Source: Parelaphostrongylus tenuis (Eukaryota > Nematoda > Chromadorea > Rhabditida > Metastrongylidae). Taken from it: a stretch of DNA of 64,000 nt. The notes beneath the pieces were generated by a model, which worked only from the letters and a program-made list of their open reading frames with translations, did no database searches and was not told the origin of the DNA. The stretch's first letter is position 1; every line of letters starts with the position of its first letter. Made by a program: the position numbers and the translations under genes. The stretch spans positions 1 to 64,000 of the forward strand of contig JAHQIW010002314.1 of NCBI GenBank assembly GCA_019055375.1, read 5' to 3'. Positions 34,601 through 46,778 of this stretch are shown here, piece after piece.

Positions 34601-35051
34601 ACAACATCTCTGTGAAAAGTTCTTTTTTTGAGAAAGAAACCGCTTTTTTATTTGTCGCTTTCTAACATATGAGTGCCACATTTACTGCATATAGTGCAGT
34701 GCAATGGAATGAAGAGCAGTTAAGTTTCTATTTTCCGAAAGTCCAATAATGAAAACATATTAGTCCACTAGATTTTTTTTTCACCGCTCACACAGAATAC
34801 GAGCGCTTGGGTGATTTCGAACTGCATCTAATGTACACAAAATAATAAAATATGAGGAGAGATCCTTACACTTGGCGCTAAAGAGAGTTTCTTCTAATGG
34901 AGACTATGCTGTGGAAGCTTCTCGGGTTAGATTCGAAGGAAAAGTGACGTTCTTAATCGACGGATCTACCGAACATAACTGGTCTTTTCACGAGTTTTGA
35001 TGCTAGAGCAATACACACCAAGTTCAAAGTAAACAAAATTCCTAGACAACA

Positions 35052-35222
35052 CTATTTAAGGTATTCGCCATCAGCCTTAACACATTTCTGCCATCTCTCA
35101 AGCAACAAGTCAATACCGCAACTGCATATCATTTTTCAAGAGTCAGCGTGCTATGAAATAGTGTTTGTCGATAGACCAACGAAGAATTTCAAGTCCACGT
35201 CCAGATCGTTTCGCGCCAAAGA
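35052..35222 (-). pseudogene. mariner-type transposase C-terminal remnant (unit 2)
   Basis: Duplicate of the remnant at 17549-17720, with the same LLLERWQKC tail and a stop at 35052-35054. It predates the tandem duplication. Confidence 0.6.
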
Positions 35223-37779
35223 CTACGCTTATCATTATCTAGGACCGGAGAGTGCCGATTCACAGGGTCCTGCCGTCAACCGGAGAGACGACCAACGCCA
35301 AGTGCTACTGTGAGAACGTGGACCACTGCGAAAGAACTGTGTCATGTCAGCGTCTCTGCATTTTCATCCTACTTCAAGACAAAGCAAGACTGCTTGTCTC
35401 CAATTTGACAAAGCAGGAATTCGCCCGAACTGAGCTGTGATTTGCTGGATTATCCGCCGCACATCTCTAACTTGTCGTCGTCTGACTATATTACTTTTCA
35501 TGTCTTCCTTCTTCCAGTCGCTGGAGCACTTCCCAGACAAGCGGAAGTTCCGATACATCATTAATTTGCGTTGAGGATTGGCAATTATCTATTAGAACAA
35601 GGGTGACGAGCTTTCTAGACGCAGTAGTGATTAATCGTCTGAGAGAAAACAGAAATTCCTTCGGGCTGATGGCGCATACTTTGAATAGAGCTGTTGAAGG
35701 ATTTAAAATACTTTCGGTCAATAGATTTGCTATTTGATGCTCTAGTGCCAGAACTTATCAGGAGACTTGATAATAAATCTTGTTATCATCAACTTCATAA
35801 CTACTCAAAAGTGCGCTGCATATTTTCAACAATGTCGAAGTTGATAGACAATAAGTTCTGAATATCGTTGTTCGTTTATGATCGTATTTGTGCTTCTCAT
35901 CGTCGTATCCCACTCAAACGATTGATGATTATAGAGCTGAGAAGTGACTTAAACAGGATAAGAGTTTTGGAGAAGCTCAAGAGGTGGAGCACAATGGTAC
36001 ATCTCACTGTTCAAAAACAAATAAGTATTTACATTATTATTTGCAGCAGTTTATATGAATAATTTTTATCAGTCATACAGATAAATGACCCTCTTCTTCA
36101 AATTGTTTCACGTCATTCTAATTACATTGAGGGGCCACTGTTACTAAGTACATCATCTACAGTTGACTACTTTATGGTAGAGATTCAATTGACTTTATGC
36201 TTCTTTAGCTTTGACTCTATTTCTACCATTTGCATACACTTACTAAAAAGTCATTGTTGTTCTCCGATTGTTCCTCCATATGTGATTCGATAGCGAGGAT
36301 GACTATGGATATTAAAAACATCAGAGACTGAGGCAGCCTTATAATCATAGTCTCAAAGAATTCAAGAACTAATGGTATAACATACCCACTAATGTGGAGT
36401 GGTGTCCAAAACTCTTCGCGTTAGGCGGGTTCGAACCCACATCTCACTCTATCTGGGAGCGCGTGCTGCAACCTATTGCTCTACTAATACCCAATTCGCC
36501 ATCACTCTTCTATGATACACAACGCATTTATCTGTCAGCGACCAACCCCAACGGTCTGGCCTGGGTGGTCGCTGTCAACACTGAACTCACTGATGCTGGC
36601 AGATATCGGGTGTCGTCGATCAAAAGGAGTTCTTTTTATGTGACCACCTTTAGCGGTAATATGATGGTATAATAAACCTAGTAATGTAAAGTGATGTGCA
36701 GAACTTTTTCACTTAAGAACTGACCTAACAGTGCGTTTGGAGTTGTTGATGATTCGTGACTGCGGTCAGGTCATATTAGACTGAACCGGATCGCCCATCA
36801 TATTGACAAAGGAAATTCTTTGACCTTGTCGTCGAAATGTTGAATGCAGAAAAGGCTTCCACATGAATCTCCAAAGATCTCAATAAATAAATTTAGAATA
36901 CGTGTCGTACACAAAAGCGAACACGCTGGGCATAAAAGGTTTTGCAAGCCCTGAGAACAGGATCAAATCATCTATCACATATTCGTCGGAGGGTCCCTCT
37001 AATAATTGCTTCGTACACGCACCTTATATAACAGATTACGGTAAGCCAGATGCAACTTTTATTATGCTGTTGTTTTGTCCTGAAACTGCTATAATCCTCT
37101 CTGCCAAAGTCACGTCTAAGTCTCATCGACTCAAAACAAACGACAACCCATTTGTGACTAGAATTTTAAGAGTATCCTTCTCTTTTTCTAAAATCCAGAA
37201 TACTACGTCTTGCGAGTCGTTCTTTGGTCCCTTCGGAAAAACATCACAAATACGTTTTCAGTGAGATATGTAGGCTCATTCTGCATTTCGATCCCTATCA
37301 GTGGTATGTTGGAAATGTGCAAGAAAAAAAGCATGACGTCTAATGTCGCTAATATCGGTATACATCAGCAAGATATTTCTTAGAGCATGCACGGCGCCAC
37401 AGAGAGAATTCTATTGCGAAAAACATAATGAACTTCTACAAAGAATTACTGCCTGGAGCATAGCGGATTCGCTCGTTCCAACATAGACTTTGCTGAACTG
37501 AGTCCACTCTGCTGCAGCATGAGATTGGTATTGGAAGAGTTTTACTGAAATGGTGCAATCCGGAAACTCGCTGGGAAATTGACATTCCAGAAAAGACCTG
37601 TCAGCTTTTCCTCACTGATATAAACTGGCCTTTAAATACAGAAAGAGACACGATTTAAATCTCCTTTGAGATCATGGCTGATAGTTATGGCATTCCAAAC
37701 ACTTATTAATACTGTGTTGATGAATAGACTGTGATTTCATAAGCATAGGTGCAATTTGCCTAATCTCTTGTCAAGGGTG

Positions 37780-38330
37780 CAGCGATAAACACACTGTAAA
37801 ATAAGTAAGATACTTTGTTGAGAAATAAAGAACACCTAGATGAAAAGTATAACACTAGGCCATGTACCCTTTTAGTCTCGCACAGGACACAGACGCGTAA
37901 CGAAGAGGATTTTGAAGTAGAAGTCACTATCCTTGCACAGAAACACAAATGATCAGCGCGCAAGATTTTAGAAGCGATCTGGATAAGCACCTTCCGTTGA
38001 GACATGAACCGCAGGGAAGAATGCCTCGTAATCACACGTGGTAAGGGACATTATATAAGACTACCATTTTAATATGGCAGGTGAGTTAACTGTCCGTGTA
38101 ATTTCTTCCCGGTTGGTCTACACTTGAACAACTCAGTCTGGTATTTATATAAGGGGTAAACATAAGAGGGCTGCTTTGTGCATGATGCAATGAAATCTAG
38201 TTTTTAAGTTTTTTTTTTCTTTAATGAAGTAATGTAGGCGTTTGGCTGCCTGGACCCTGGAAACATGATCTCTCCAGGCTCTGAAAAAGGCGAAACCATC
38301 GAAAATCCACATGTCTGAATAGATAGAATG
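37780..38330 (+). pseudogene. Penelope-like element fragment 1 (unit 2)
   Basis: Duplicate of 20380-20910, with the same stops in the GIY-YIG tail. Its 3' block GGCTCTGAAAAAGGCGAAAC at about 38278-38297 is closer to the hammerhead consensus but has CTGAAAA instead of CTGAAGA. Confidence 0.6.
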
Positions 38331-39441
38331 TAAAAAATTCGTAATCAGCTTACAGAGACAAAAAAGAGGTTTTACCGAAGGATGCCGAAATTAGTAAAAG
38401 TCGGTTTTGGGAATCACAATATTCACAGATGCGGATTGTTCAGTGGGAAACTCTGGATTTCGACTATAAATAACAAGGCAACATTGTTCTATGCACAAGG
38501 CTTGTGCGGAAAGAAAACGAATTGGAAATATGCTTGTCCCCGCACGAACATTAGAAGTGGGCTGCTCAGCTATGCCACTATTTGATGTCCCATGTATTCA
38601 GTTGCCTTCTTCTATTCAAGTTTTTCCCTTCAAACGTCAACAAATTTCTCGTGCCGAAAAGTAGCCATCTTTTTTTCTTTGTTATTGCTCTCCATACCGT
38701 TTTTGATGTGTAAAATAGTTCTTCCAACCATTCCAAGTACAACACTTTTATCTGCCATTTTATATTCGAGCATTTGACATAGTGACAAAAAATGTCAATA
38801 TCAAAATTGCTACATTTCATACACTAAAAAGACAGAACAATTGTATAGTCTAAAATACTAGAAAGACATTTTTCTAACCGAAACGACATCGCTAATAGTA
38901 CTAAGTGTGCATGCATTCTAATTTTAGCTGCATAAAAAGTAGAATTTCAAACCTTAAGCACAAAACATTCGGTTAGTAAGCACCTTACAAGGAACGCTTT
39001 CTACAATAATCACCAAATGGAACTGCAGTTGTCCTGTAACTGTTCGTACTCCTGGTAGAACTTTTCCTTCTGTGCTGCGCTTATCATCTGAAAGTGATTG
39101 TCTTTCTAAATTTTTTTCTAGTTTCGTCATGTTTACATGCCAGCTTTGCTCTGAATGTAGATTTCTACATGTGTGTGAATCAAGCGATTAGTCTGCTAGT
39201 ATAATAATATAGACTCGTCAGCCTACGTTGGTAGTCAGGTCGACAATGGAGAGCAAGGAAATGCAGAATCTACCTTGGGTCCGCAATGGTGAACGTTTAA
39301 ATTTCTTTTGTGAAATCTACTCCAGTTTACTTTGTCAGTTGAGTCTAAAGCTATTTCTTGCTACAACATTCTGCTACATACAACATATTTTATTATTTCT
39401 AGTATAGATAAAAGCCTACACGATTTCTGAGAATTACTCAC

Positions 39442-39580
39442 TGGTGAATCGGCAGTAAGTGGCCAGTACTGCTCACATCTAGGTTTTCCACATTCGGTTG
39501 CATTGCACAGCATGATAATGCACTTGCACTTTTCGTAAAACCATTTTCCAGAAATCGTCCATCGTTTCATTTGTTGGACC
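39442..39580 (-). pseudogene. Protein tyrosine phosphatase exon with a frameshift (unit 2)
   Basis: Duplicate of 22014-22152, with donor GTGAGT instead of GTAAGT, CKCIIMLC in place of CKSIIMLC, and the identical frameshift. Isolated exon; not functional as it stands. Confidence 0.7.
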
Positions 39581-40984
39581 CTAAATCAAATATGCATAAC
39601 TGGTATTACCATGTCCTCGTGTTTGTTATACTATTGGTGCAGCTTTGGTACTTGTACAACTACATCCAATGTAGCGGTTGCTTGGGACGATAGCCAATTT
39701 TTTCCTTGTATACCTTAGAAAATTTGCTTGCCTCTCAAAATTTATCAGGTCTGGGAAACACATTTTCCCGAATTACGTCAGACATCTTTGCTTTGGATGC
39801 TTCATAAGCTTAATAATAAATTTAGCAAGCAATCCCTAGCAGCAAATTATGTAAACGGAAAGTGTATGAATTGAAGTCGATGCATATGACCTACTGTGTG
39901 TGCCATCTTATTCATCTATATAAGTACCCATTACAACTTATATGCCAAGCCAACTTTAGTGGACGATTTTCGGCTAACCGATATAAGTATGTATTGTTTA
40001 CTATGAGCGATGTTTCAGATGTTTAACATTTCTCCATTACACTGTTGACATCAAATGAAATTAATGGACACCAAATAAGTCTTGTTCTTTTTCGTCACAA
40101 AGTCTCAGACAATTCTAGAGAGACGTCATGTAATACGGTTAATATATGCTGAGAATTAGATGAATTTGAGAGTGACATTCGTTCGAATTGATTATTTCAA
40201 GAAAATGTGGAAAAAGTTGAATAGAAAGGCCACAACTGTTGGCCTTTTCGGATCTCGCATTCGAATTTGTGCCTCTACAGGATTAGGAAAGAAAAGTCAT
40301 TCAGAAAAAAGAGGAGCTAGTGTCATACTGTTTAGAGCTTCGGCAATTCCATTAGACCAAATCTGCTATATTTTCCCACAAAGTGATATTCAAGTCTATT
40401 GTAGGCAAAATGGTTTCTGGTGATATTATTCATCACGGTTGATCATTTTTGTCGTCATGTACTAGAGTATCCTAATATCTTGTTGTATGTTGTCAATGTA
40501 ATTGTCATCTAATGAATCTTAAGAGCTTAGTGCGTTACTGTGATCGCATATCTGTGCGTGAAAAATTTCTTCTCCTGATCCACTACCAGTGTCCAATTCG
40601 CATTGATATAGCCACCATCCTTTCAGGCCACTTCATTACAACGCATTTTGAGTCGATGCATTTTATTTTCGTGATCTATTTGTCATTCGCCTTTCTACCT
40701 GCGTTCTGTCGTCTTGAAAAGTGCTAGTCACCGATGAATAAATATATGATGCATCATACTTTTCTGAATTTGATTTCGTCTAATCTGATCGCCCCTGATG
40801 GAGAGAAAATGCGTCAAAGTATTAGCCGAATGAATTTGTTTGATAACAATTTCGTGATACTGGCTCAATCAACAAAGAAGACATGATTGATAAGTAAGTT
40901 CAATGTTAGAGGGAAGTCGGTTATCAAATTATTATAAAGCTCTTGCAGGCCTATGATCACACCGACTTCTATACGATGAATTTT

Positions 40985-41520
40985 CAATGAAAAACCGTGT
41001 GGCGATTGATATACTGGCGAAGCGGAAGGCCGCTCCATGCTCGCATAGAAGAACACCTAACTGAGAAACGTCTTAATAGAGAACAGAAACACGACGTAGT
41101 AGAATTTGAGATCGAAGTCACCGTCCTTACGATGGAAGTAGAAAATCAGCGCGCAAGATCTTGGAAACGTTTTGGATTAATACCACCAATCCAACTATAA
41201 ACCGCAGGGAGGAATGCCTCGCTATCACTCGTGATTTGAGTCAGTATATGAGACTGTTGTTTTGATGGGATAGGTGCATTACGAGCCTATATGGTCTCCT
41301 TCCGGTGATCTCTACTTCAATCATTCAGTGGAACACATATAAGAAGCGGTGAGTATGTAGAGAGTTGATTTTGTGCTAGATGCGATTGAAATCTAGGTCT
41401 GGTGATTTTTTCTAGAGAAGTAATGGAGGTGCTTGAGTGATTGAATTGCGGACAATTTGACCTTTCCAAGTTCTTAAAAAGGCAAACTGACGAAACGTCA
41501 GCTGTCAGATAAGGTTTATT
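40985..41520 (+). pseudogene. Penelope-like element fragment 2 (unit 2)
   Basis: Duplicate of 23560-24100. It retains GRPLHARIEEHLTEKRLNRE, and its 3' block ends CTGACGAAACGTCAGCTG at about 41487-41504. Confidence 0.6.
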
Positions 41521-44406
41521 GTAACACCTCGTGTTTGGCTTAAAGAAGAAATTCAGGAAAACAGTTATTATAACTGGATATTCACTGCCTTGAACAGTCG
41601 TCTTGCAGAATGAGGCATTGCTGGGTGGAATTTTCGTTTGAGCGGTGCTCCTCCGACAAGATTAATTTCTATTTAGTTATCTTAGACTCTCAATTTCGGT
41701 CGGGCGTATTCAAAATAAATAAAGTATGTGGATCTTCACTGTATTATACTGGCAAACGGAGAGCGCGTAAAACATAAGGCTTGAGGTCCACTGCAACGCA
41801 GGCCTACCATAGTTTGATGAGCCGCCGAGGGGTCACTAAGCTTCCCATTTCACCACGGTCGGTAAAGTGCTGCATGTCTTGTCTTTGCGAGGATAGCGGC
41901 ATGATTGAGTTGATGGTAAGTAGGCCCCGACAAGTCATAGTCATGAATATAACAGTTGAATATCGCGATTTGACCAGATCTAGCGATATATGATGAAGCC
42001 AATTTCACGGCACATCCCTCACTGATGGATCAACGCCGACAGAATTGTCATTCTATCAACAACGACAGCACTTAGTGCTTGCTTAATTTCATTTTAGGCG
42101 CATCCGACGCAACATTATTTTTTCCTGATCTGCTGTAATGTTAACTAAAAGCAAGAGCACTTATGGTGGGGTTTTTTTTTTGTTTCAGGCGTTCACATTC
42201 AGTTTTATCACTTTTGTTCTTTTTCTACTGCTGCCTCTCCGCTTGAGCTTTGGCGATCATCCCGTTGTTCTGCTGTATTCTATCCGTTCACCTTCTGCTT
42301 GGAGCAAGTGAAGAAATGAAATATACTAGGCTAGGCAAACGCCCTTTCTACATTGCTAAGAAAAACAATGATATTGCTGTGGTTATTGCTATCATATCAT
42401 TTGCTGTTGCCACGAAAATCGTTTTCAGTAGCAATATTGTGGAAAGTGGTTTATCTGAATCATTCGAAATAAAGCGGACTTTGAGGAATGCAATTCTAGT
42501 TATTTAGTTTGCTACAACGATGATCTTAATGGTTGTACTCATAAACTGTGTTCGGTCAGACTTGAATGTTAATTGTTTTCCTAGTTGCACCTATAGAGCG
42601 TGAAATTCTTCGGATAGTGTCTACCCTTCAGAAGAGCGAGCTAGTAGTTCGACTTTCTGATTGGTTAGCACTGCTATGCTCATAACTTCAATATGTATTG
42701 CTGTCTATTGGGAGATTTTGGTGGTCAGTGCACGTCCAGTGAATTGCAATTCAGTGATTTTCATTCTTTTTTTTGAGATAATATTTATTGTGTTCGACAT
42801 TTAGAAGACACTGTTGTCTTATATCTTGGAACTCTTTTGGCTTATGAAGTGCTCCAGCGACCGGAAGAGGTGGTAGTCAGATGTAGAACAGTTCGAGTTT
42901 GAAGTTTGTAAAAGTAACTGTAAAATTTCGTTGTAAGTGCAAGCGAAGGAACGAGCCACAAATACGAAGTTGGCATTTTCATGAAGGGGAGTGATAGGAT
43001 GAGAAGCGAAAAAATCCGAACTAACTAACCCGTCACTTTAAGATTATCTTTTTGACAACTTGTCCCAATGGTATGTTAGGCAGCACCGATTACTCTAAAA
43101 AAAATTTGCTGTAATGTTGTGCCATTCGAGAGTATATCGAAACTTGTTAATCTGGTCTTTTTGTTTTCTGCTGAACGTTGTAGAATACTGGTTGACGCCT
43201 TTCTTTACAGTCTCGAGGATAGCCTGGCTAGGTGTTCCACAGGGCGTACATTTTTGACTTCAGGAGAGTGTTGGAGGGTGGGGCTCGGCCCCGCGCGCAC
43301 CGCGACGATATTGCTGTTGTCGGGTACCGCACTCGTGTTACGAAGTGGGTAGGCTCTTATTAATCAGTTTCCTGTTTTTATCGAACACATCGGCGACGAT
43401 ATGTGGTTTTTGTCAAATTCTGCATCGTTTTTCCCAACTAGTACACATCAGGTGCTGAAAACTTGAAACGTTTATGGGAGTGCCTGTGCTTGTTTTATTG
43501 CTTTTATGATATAAATGCTTTTGAATAATGCTTCTGTTTGTTTTCGGAACTCAATGTTCTTGCAGAAAATCGAGGGTAAAGGGACGGAGTGTTACTTTTT
43601 TCTCTTAAAGCTACATTTAGCGGCTATGAAGCGTGCCCCCTTAATGGGCTCATTACGAATGTAAATTAAGAAAAGTCGGAATAATTTTTTGGGATCTGGT
43701 GAATATAATGTTCCTTATCTTACATAATAAGGCTTACTACCAGCCGCGATTTTTTTCTAAAGTTTAAAGGCTCATTCTTCTTTTTTTTCTTTCTTTTCTT
43801 CTTGATACGTTCGAGCCATAAATGACTCATACCGGCACCAACCCGTCCTGCAACGTCGTGTGCCTTCAATTGGTTGAAGTACTCTGATTGTAGAGGCACC
43901 ATTTATTGATTATTTTAAGTATTCTTTTAAAAAATTGTACAAATATCAAAAAATCCTTTTCTTATTGCTTCTTTGACAGTGTTATGATGTCATATATATA
44001 CATTTAAGAATGTTGATTGATATTCAAAACCTCTGAACCTTTGGCGGTAGTTTAACCCGCGTTTCATCCAAACCTGGGGCGCGTGCTTTCAGTACGCCAC
44101 AGAGACCAACGCTTTGCCACAACTCCTCCTTTGATATAAACTATTAAAACTGTCACCAACGAATCTTCAACGGGTTTCGTCTGCTGAGCTCGCTTTGGCA
44201 TTGAACCCGTTGAGCTCAAGGCTATTTGAAATCCATAAGTAGAAAATGCTTTCTTTTACTGTTTTTAGCAGCCTTGTGAGTGTTTAGCAGTGTTTTTCCA
44301 ATCACTCTTCCTAAGCTGTATGTTGAACAATCACTTACAGTTACCAGAAGATTAACAAAGTTTTGAATATAGTGATTAACATCGTTGAACACTGATTATT
44401 GCACAG

Positions 44407-45020
44407 GCGGACGTGAGAATCGACTTAGCTACCCTTACTGGTGCTCAGTCGTATGTTTCTGGTAAACTCCATGCAGCACTTCTCTCTAATTGCCAGGAAT
44501 GGGAAGGAAAAGTAATATCTCAGCTATTCCTTTTCAAAGTGATGCATTCTGAATTGAACGAATTTGGGCATGTGTGGGTGGTCGCCGTTCCGGTGATTTT
44601 GTCGCACCAATGGTATTTTGTCCTGATCTCCACTTCCAGGGTCTCAAAATCCCTGTCACAGATATGCGTTATAGCAATCTCGGCAAGACAGAGGTGAACA
44701 AGAAGTACGTGCTGTCAATGAGCAATTTTCCTTTTTGAGACTTGCTTCGTATGCACTACAAGTGCGCTGTGTACGTTTTCACCACTGCTTACTTCAGGGT
44801 CCATCATGGGTTTTTAGCAGGTCTTTTCGTCGGTGCTCGAATCGACTTCGGAGAGGAGCTCAAGTGGCTCCATTCTGATATAGCCGCATCGGCAGAGATC
44901 GGTGATCGTGGCACTGGATACAGCGTTGCTCTTATGTCTTACCTACTTGCACAGTTAACCATGCCTCCATGTTTCAGCAAGAAAACGGATGCTGGAAACC
45001 ATCTAGACACTTTTGTGTAG
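44407..45020 (+). pseudogene. M17 leucyl aminopeptidase (NPEPL1-type), 3' exons, unit 2
   Basis: Exon 1 (44407-44511) is intact: ADVRIDLATLTGAQSYVSGK, then LHAALLSNCQEWEGK, with donor GTAATA. The acceptor of exon 2 (44568-44693) has changed from AG to GG at 44566-44567. Exon 3 (44798-45020) has an extra base in a T run at about 44811-44815, so GPPSA is out of frame with AGLFVGARIDFGEELKWLHS, but the codon that is TAG in unit 1 is GAG here. The frame runs to TAG at 45018-45020, with a longer tail than unit 1. Each copy is intact where the other is broken. Confidence 0.75.
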
Positions 45021-45102
45021 GTTTCCAGTTTTGTGGAGAAAGGATTTGAAAACGTATGACAAGCCATTTAGTTCAAAGCGGAGAAATTCTATACTTGTTG
45101 TT

Positions 45103-45332
45103 AGTCCAATCTGTATTATCTAAAAATAGTGCTAATCTCTAAGATCTGCTCATTCTGTAATTATATTTATCTGTTCATATAATTTAAGATATGCTGATTT
45201 GAATTATTTTTTGAAATAGGTATGACTTACTCTAGTTCCCCTGTCAAATATTTTTTGATAAAATAAATTGTTTTCTGTGATTCTTCTAACATGATTATAA
45301 AGTAAGGATCTATACAGACAGAAAGGTGAACG
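45103..45332. other. ~228-base AT-rich insertion found only in unit 2
   Basis: Unit 1 reads CTTGTTGTTAAAGGTAGGGA continuously at about 28116-28135. In unit 2 the same flanks are separated by AT-rich sequence (TTAGTCCAATCTGTATTATC to GACAGAAAGGTGAACG). No terminal repeats or coding potential seen. Confidence 0.5.
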
Positions 45333-45848
45333 GTAGGGAAGAAAGGTTGCAACCGACAGTTTTTTTACGCTTCGTCCTTTCTTCTTTGTTGGTCTTTCTA
45401 TTCACAGTTGCACATATCAATTCACTGAAACTAATCGAAAATACATCGCAATTCTGCCAAATGTGATGAGCGATAAAACCATGGAAAGGCGCGTCTTAAC
45501 ATAGAATTTTGATCACGTTAAGCCTCACTAACTTCCTTTGCTGGCCAAGTTTACAATCCCTTCATCCCTTCTTCTTCTTACAATCTTCTTACATGATGGC
45601 AGGCAGATTAATGAAGACATCTGCTACTAGACCATACAACAGGTTCATCTCTGGACTGTTTAAGGCTTGAGAGAGTAACTGTAACAAGTTGATAGTTTTG
45701 AAGATTGAGCTTATTACGGAGGTTTTCTGTAGAGCCGGTTTCTTATGCTCCGAGTACCAGATGTACAAGATCACAACTTACTTTGACACGAGCAATTTAG
45801 AAAGGTAGGTACGAAAGGGTTGTGCAGGCTGCGCTATAACTGCAACTA

Positions 45849-46160
45849 AGGAAGCTCTCTAGTTGTTGCACCCTGAACTATTAGTACGTTTTCAACCACC
45901 GGATAAAAGCAAGAGTCTAGTACAGAATTCTGGTGCTCATTTCTCAAAAGATATATGTGAATTTTTATCCATGGTTCCATTCCCTCTAACCAGTCTTTTG
46001 TATTCGTTTTCAAACGCTGGCGAGGCACACTCACGCACCTGTCGTCTTCCCATCACACCCTGTTCAGAGCCCCCTGACCACGCTTCAAACCATGGCTAAT
46101 TATACTCAGTAACGTCATCAGAATTACTCTCAGACTTTTAGATCACCGTTTATTTACTGA
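45849..46160. other. Spacer between the tandem duplication and the minisatellite
   Basis: Unique sequence with no recognised gene; short frames on both strands have no family resemblance. Confidence 0.3.
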
Positions 46161-46360
46161 CACACTTCACGAATGAAACATAAAACATAAAAATTCACAA
46201 ATAAAACAAAAAACATAGAAATTCACTTCACAAATAAAACGTAAAACACAAAAATACACTTTACTAATATAACATAAAACTTAAAAATTCACTACAGGAA
46301 TAAAACATAGACCATAAAAGTACACTCAACGAATAAAACATAAAGCACTAAAACATAGGC
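46160..46360. repeat. AT-rich minisatellite (AATAAAACATAAAAC-type)
   Basis: About five degenerate copies of a 40-50-bp unit containing AATAAAACATAAAACATAAA and AAATTCACTT. It lies downstream of the cohesin gene on the minus strand. Confidence 0.6.
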
Positions 46361-46778
46361 TGGATCCAAATACTGAACAGTAAAACGATCGAACTGGGAG
46401 ATAAAACAATTTCTCTTCAGAAGCAAGGCATCGCTTAGTCGTTGCTTAGAGCATTTGAAAATTTGAAAATTGTATTGTATGATAACTACATTACGAATGC
46501 GTGAATTAAAAAGCGCATACAAGATAATAGTTAGTATAAAAAAGTTTTAAGTGAAACTACACTAGACAACAATGCCAAATAAGACATGCAGAGCTTCTGT
46601 TGGTGAGGATAAATTCGAGATCAAACATAAAACAGTCAAAAATCGTCCAAACACCAAATAAAACGCGCGACATTCCACTGCTTCAAACACAATCTATGTA
46701 CAACACGGTGATCTACTAAAACTATGTAAAACACTGTAACGAGATGGCAGATAAAACGAGAAAATGAAATTGATGATT

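Larger units (their letters stand above)
29893..34606. mobile_element. 4.7-kb insertion bounded by two inverted Penelope-like 3' ends
   Basis: Absent from unit 1. The left part is a minus-strand PLE (3' end at about 29900), the right part a plus-strand PLE (3' end at about 34600), so both 3' ends point outwards. The ~2.1 kb between them hold glycine-tRNA-like sequences and a minisatellite. Flanking repeats TCTCTATGAAAG and TCTCTGTGAAAAG look like a 12-13-bp target duplication around the whole block. Whether it moved as one unit or by successive events cannot be told from one copy. Confidence 0.65.
29125..34690. repeat. Foldback element C, unit 2 copy, interrupted by the PLE-bounded insertion
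   Basis: The forward arm is at about 29130-29225 and reversed cores at about 29596-29640 and 29718-29765. The last reversed arm is split: TCTCTATGAAAG at 29881-29892 on the left and TCTCTGTGAAAAG at 34607-34619 on the right, where the arm resumes with TTCTTTTTTTGAGAAAGAAA. In unit 1 the arm is continuous at about 17100-17165. Confidence 0.55.
28768..45848. repeat. Tandem duplication unit 2 (about 17.1 kb, with insertions)
   Basis: Begins AAATTTGAAGGCTATAACGA and ends at about 45848 after GCGCTATAACTGCAACTAA, the sequence that also closes unit 1 at about 28766. It is longer than unit 1 mainly because of the 4.7-kb PLE-bounded insertion at about 29893-34606 and a ~228-base insertion at about 45103-45332. 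It lacks the MITE found in unit 1 at 24782-25145. Confidence 0.9.

Noticed and set aside
46292..46522. Minus-strand frame with SKQRLSDALLLKRNCFIS, considered as the RAD21 C-terminal exon
   Set aside because: No AG acceptor in the needed phase, it lies in an AT-rich minisatellite, and a better winged-helix match exists at 46779-46950.
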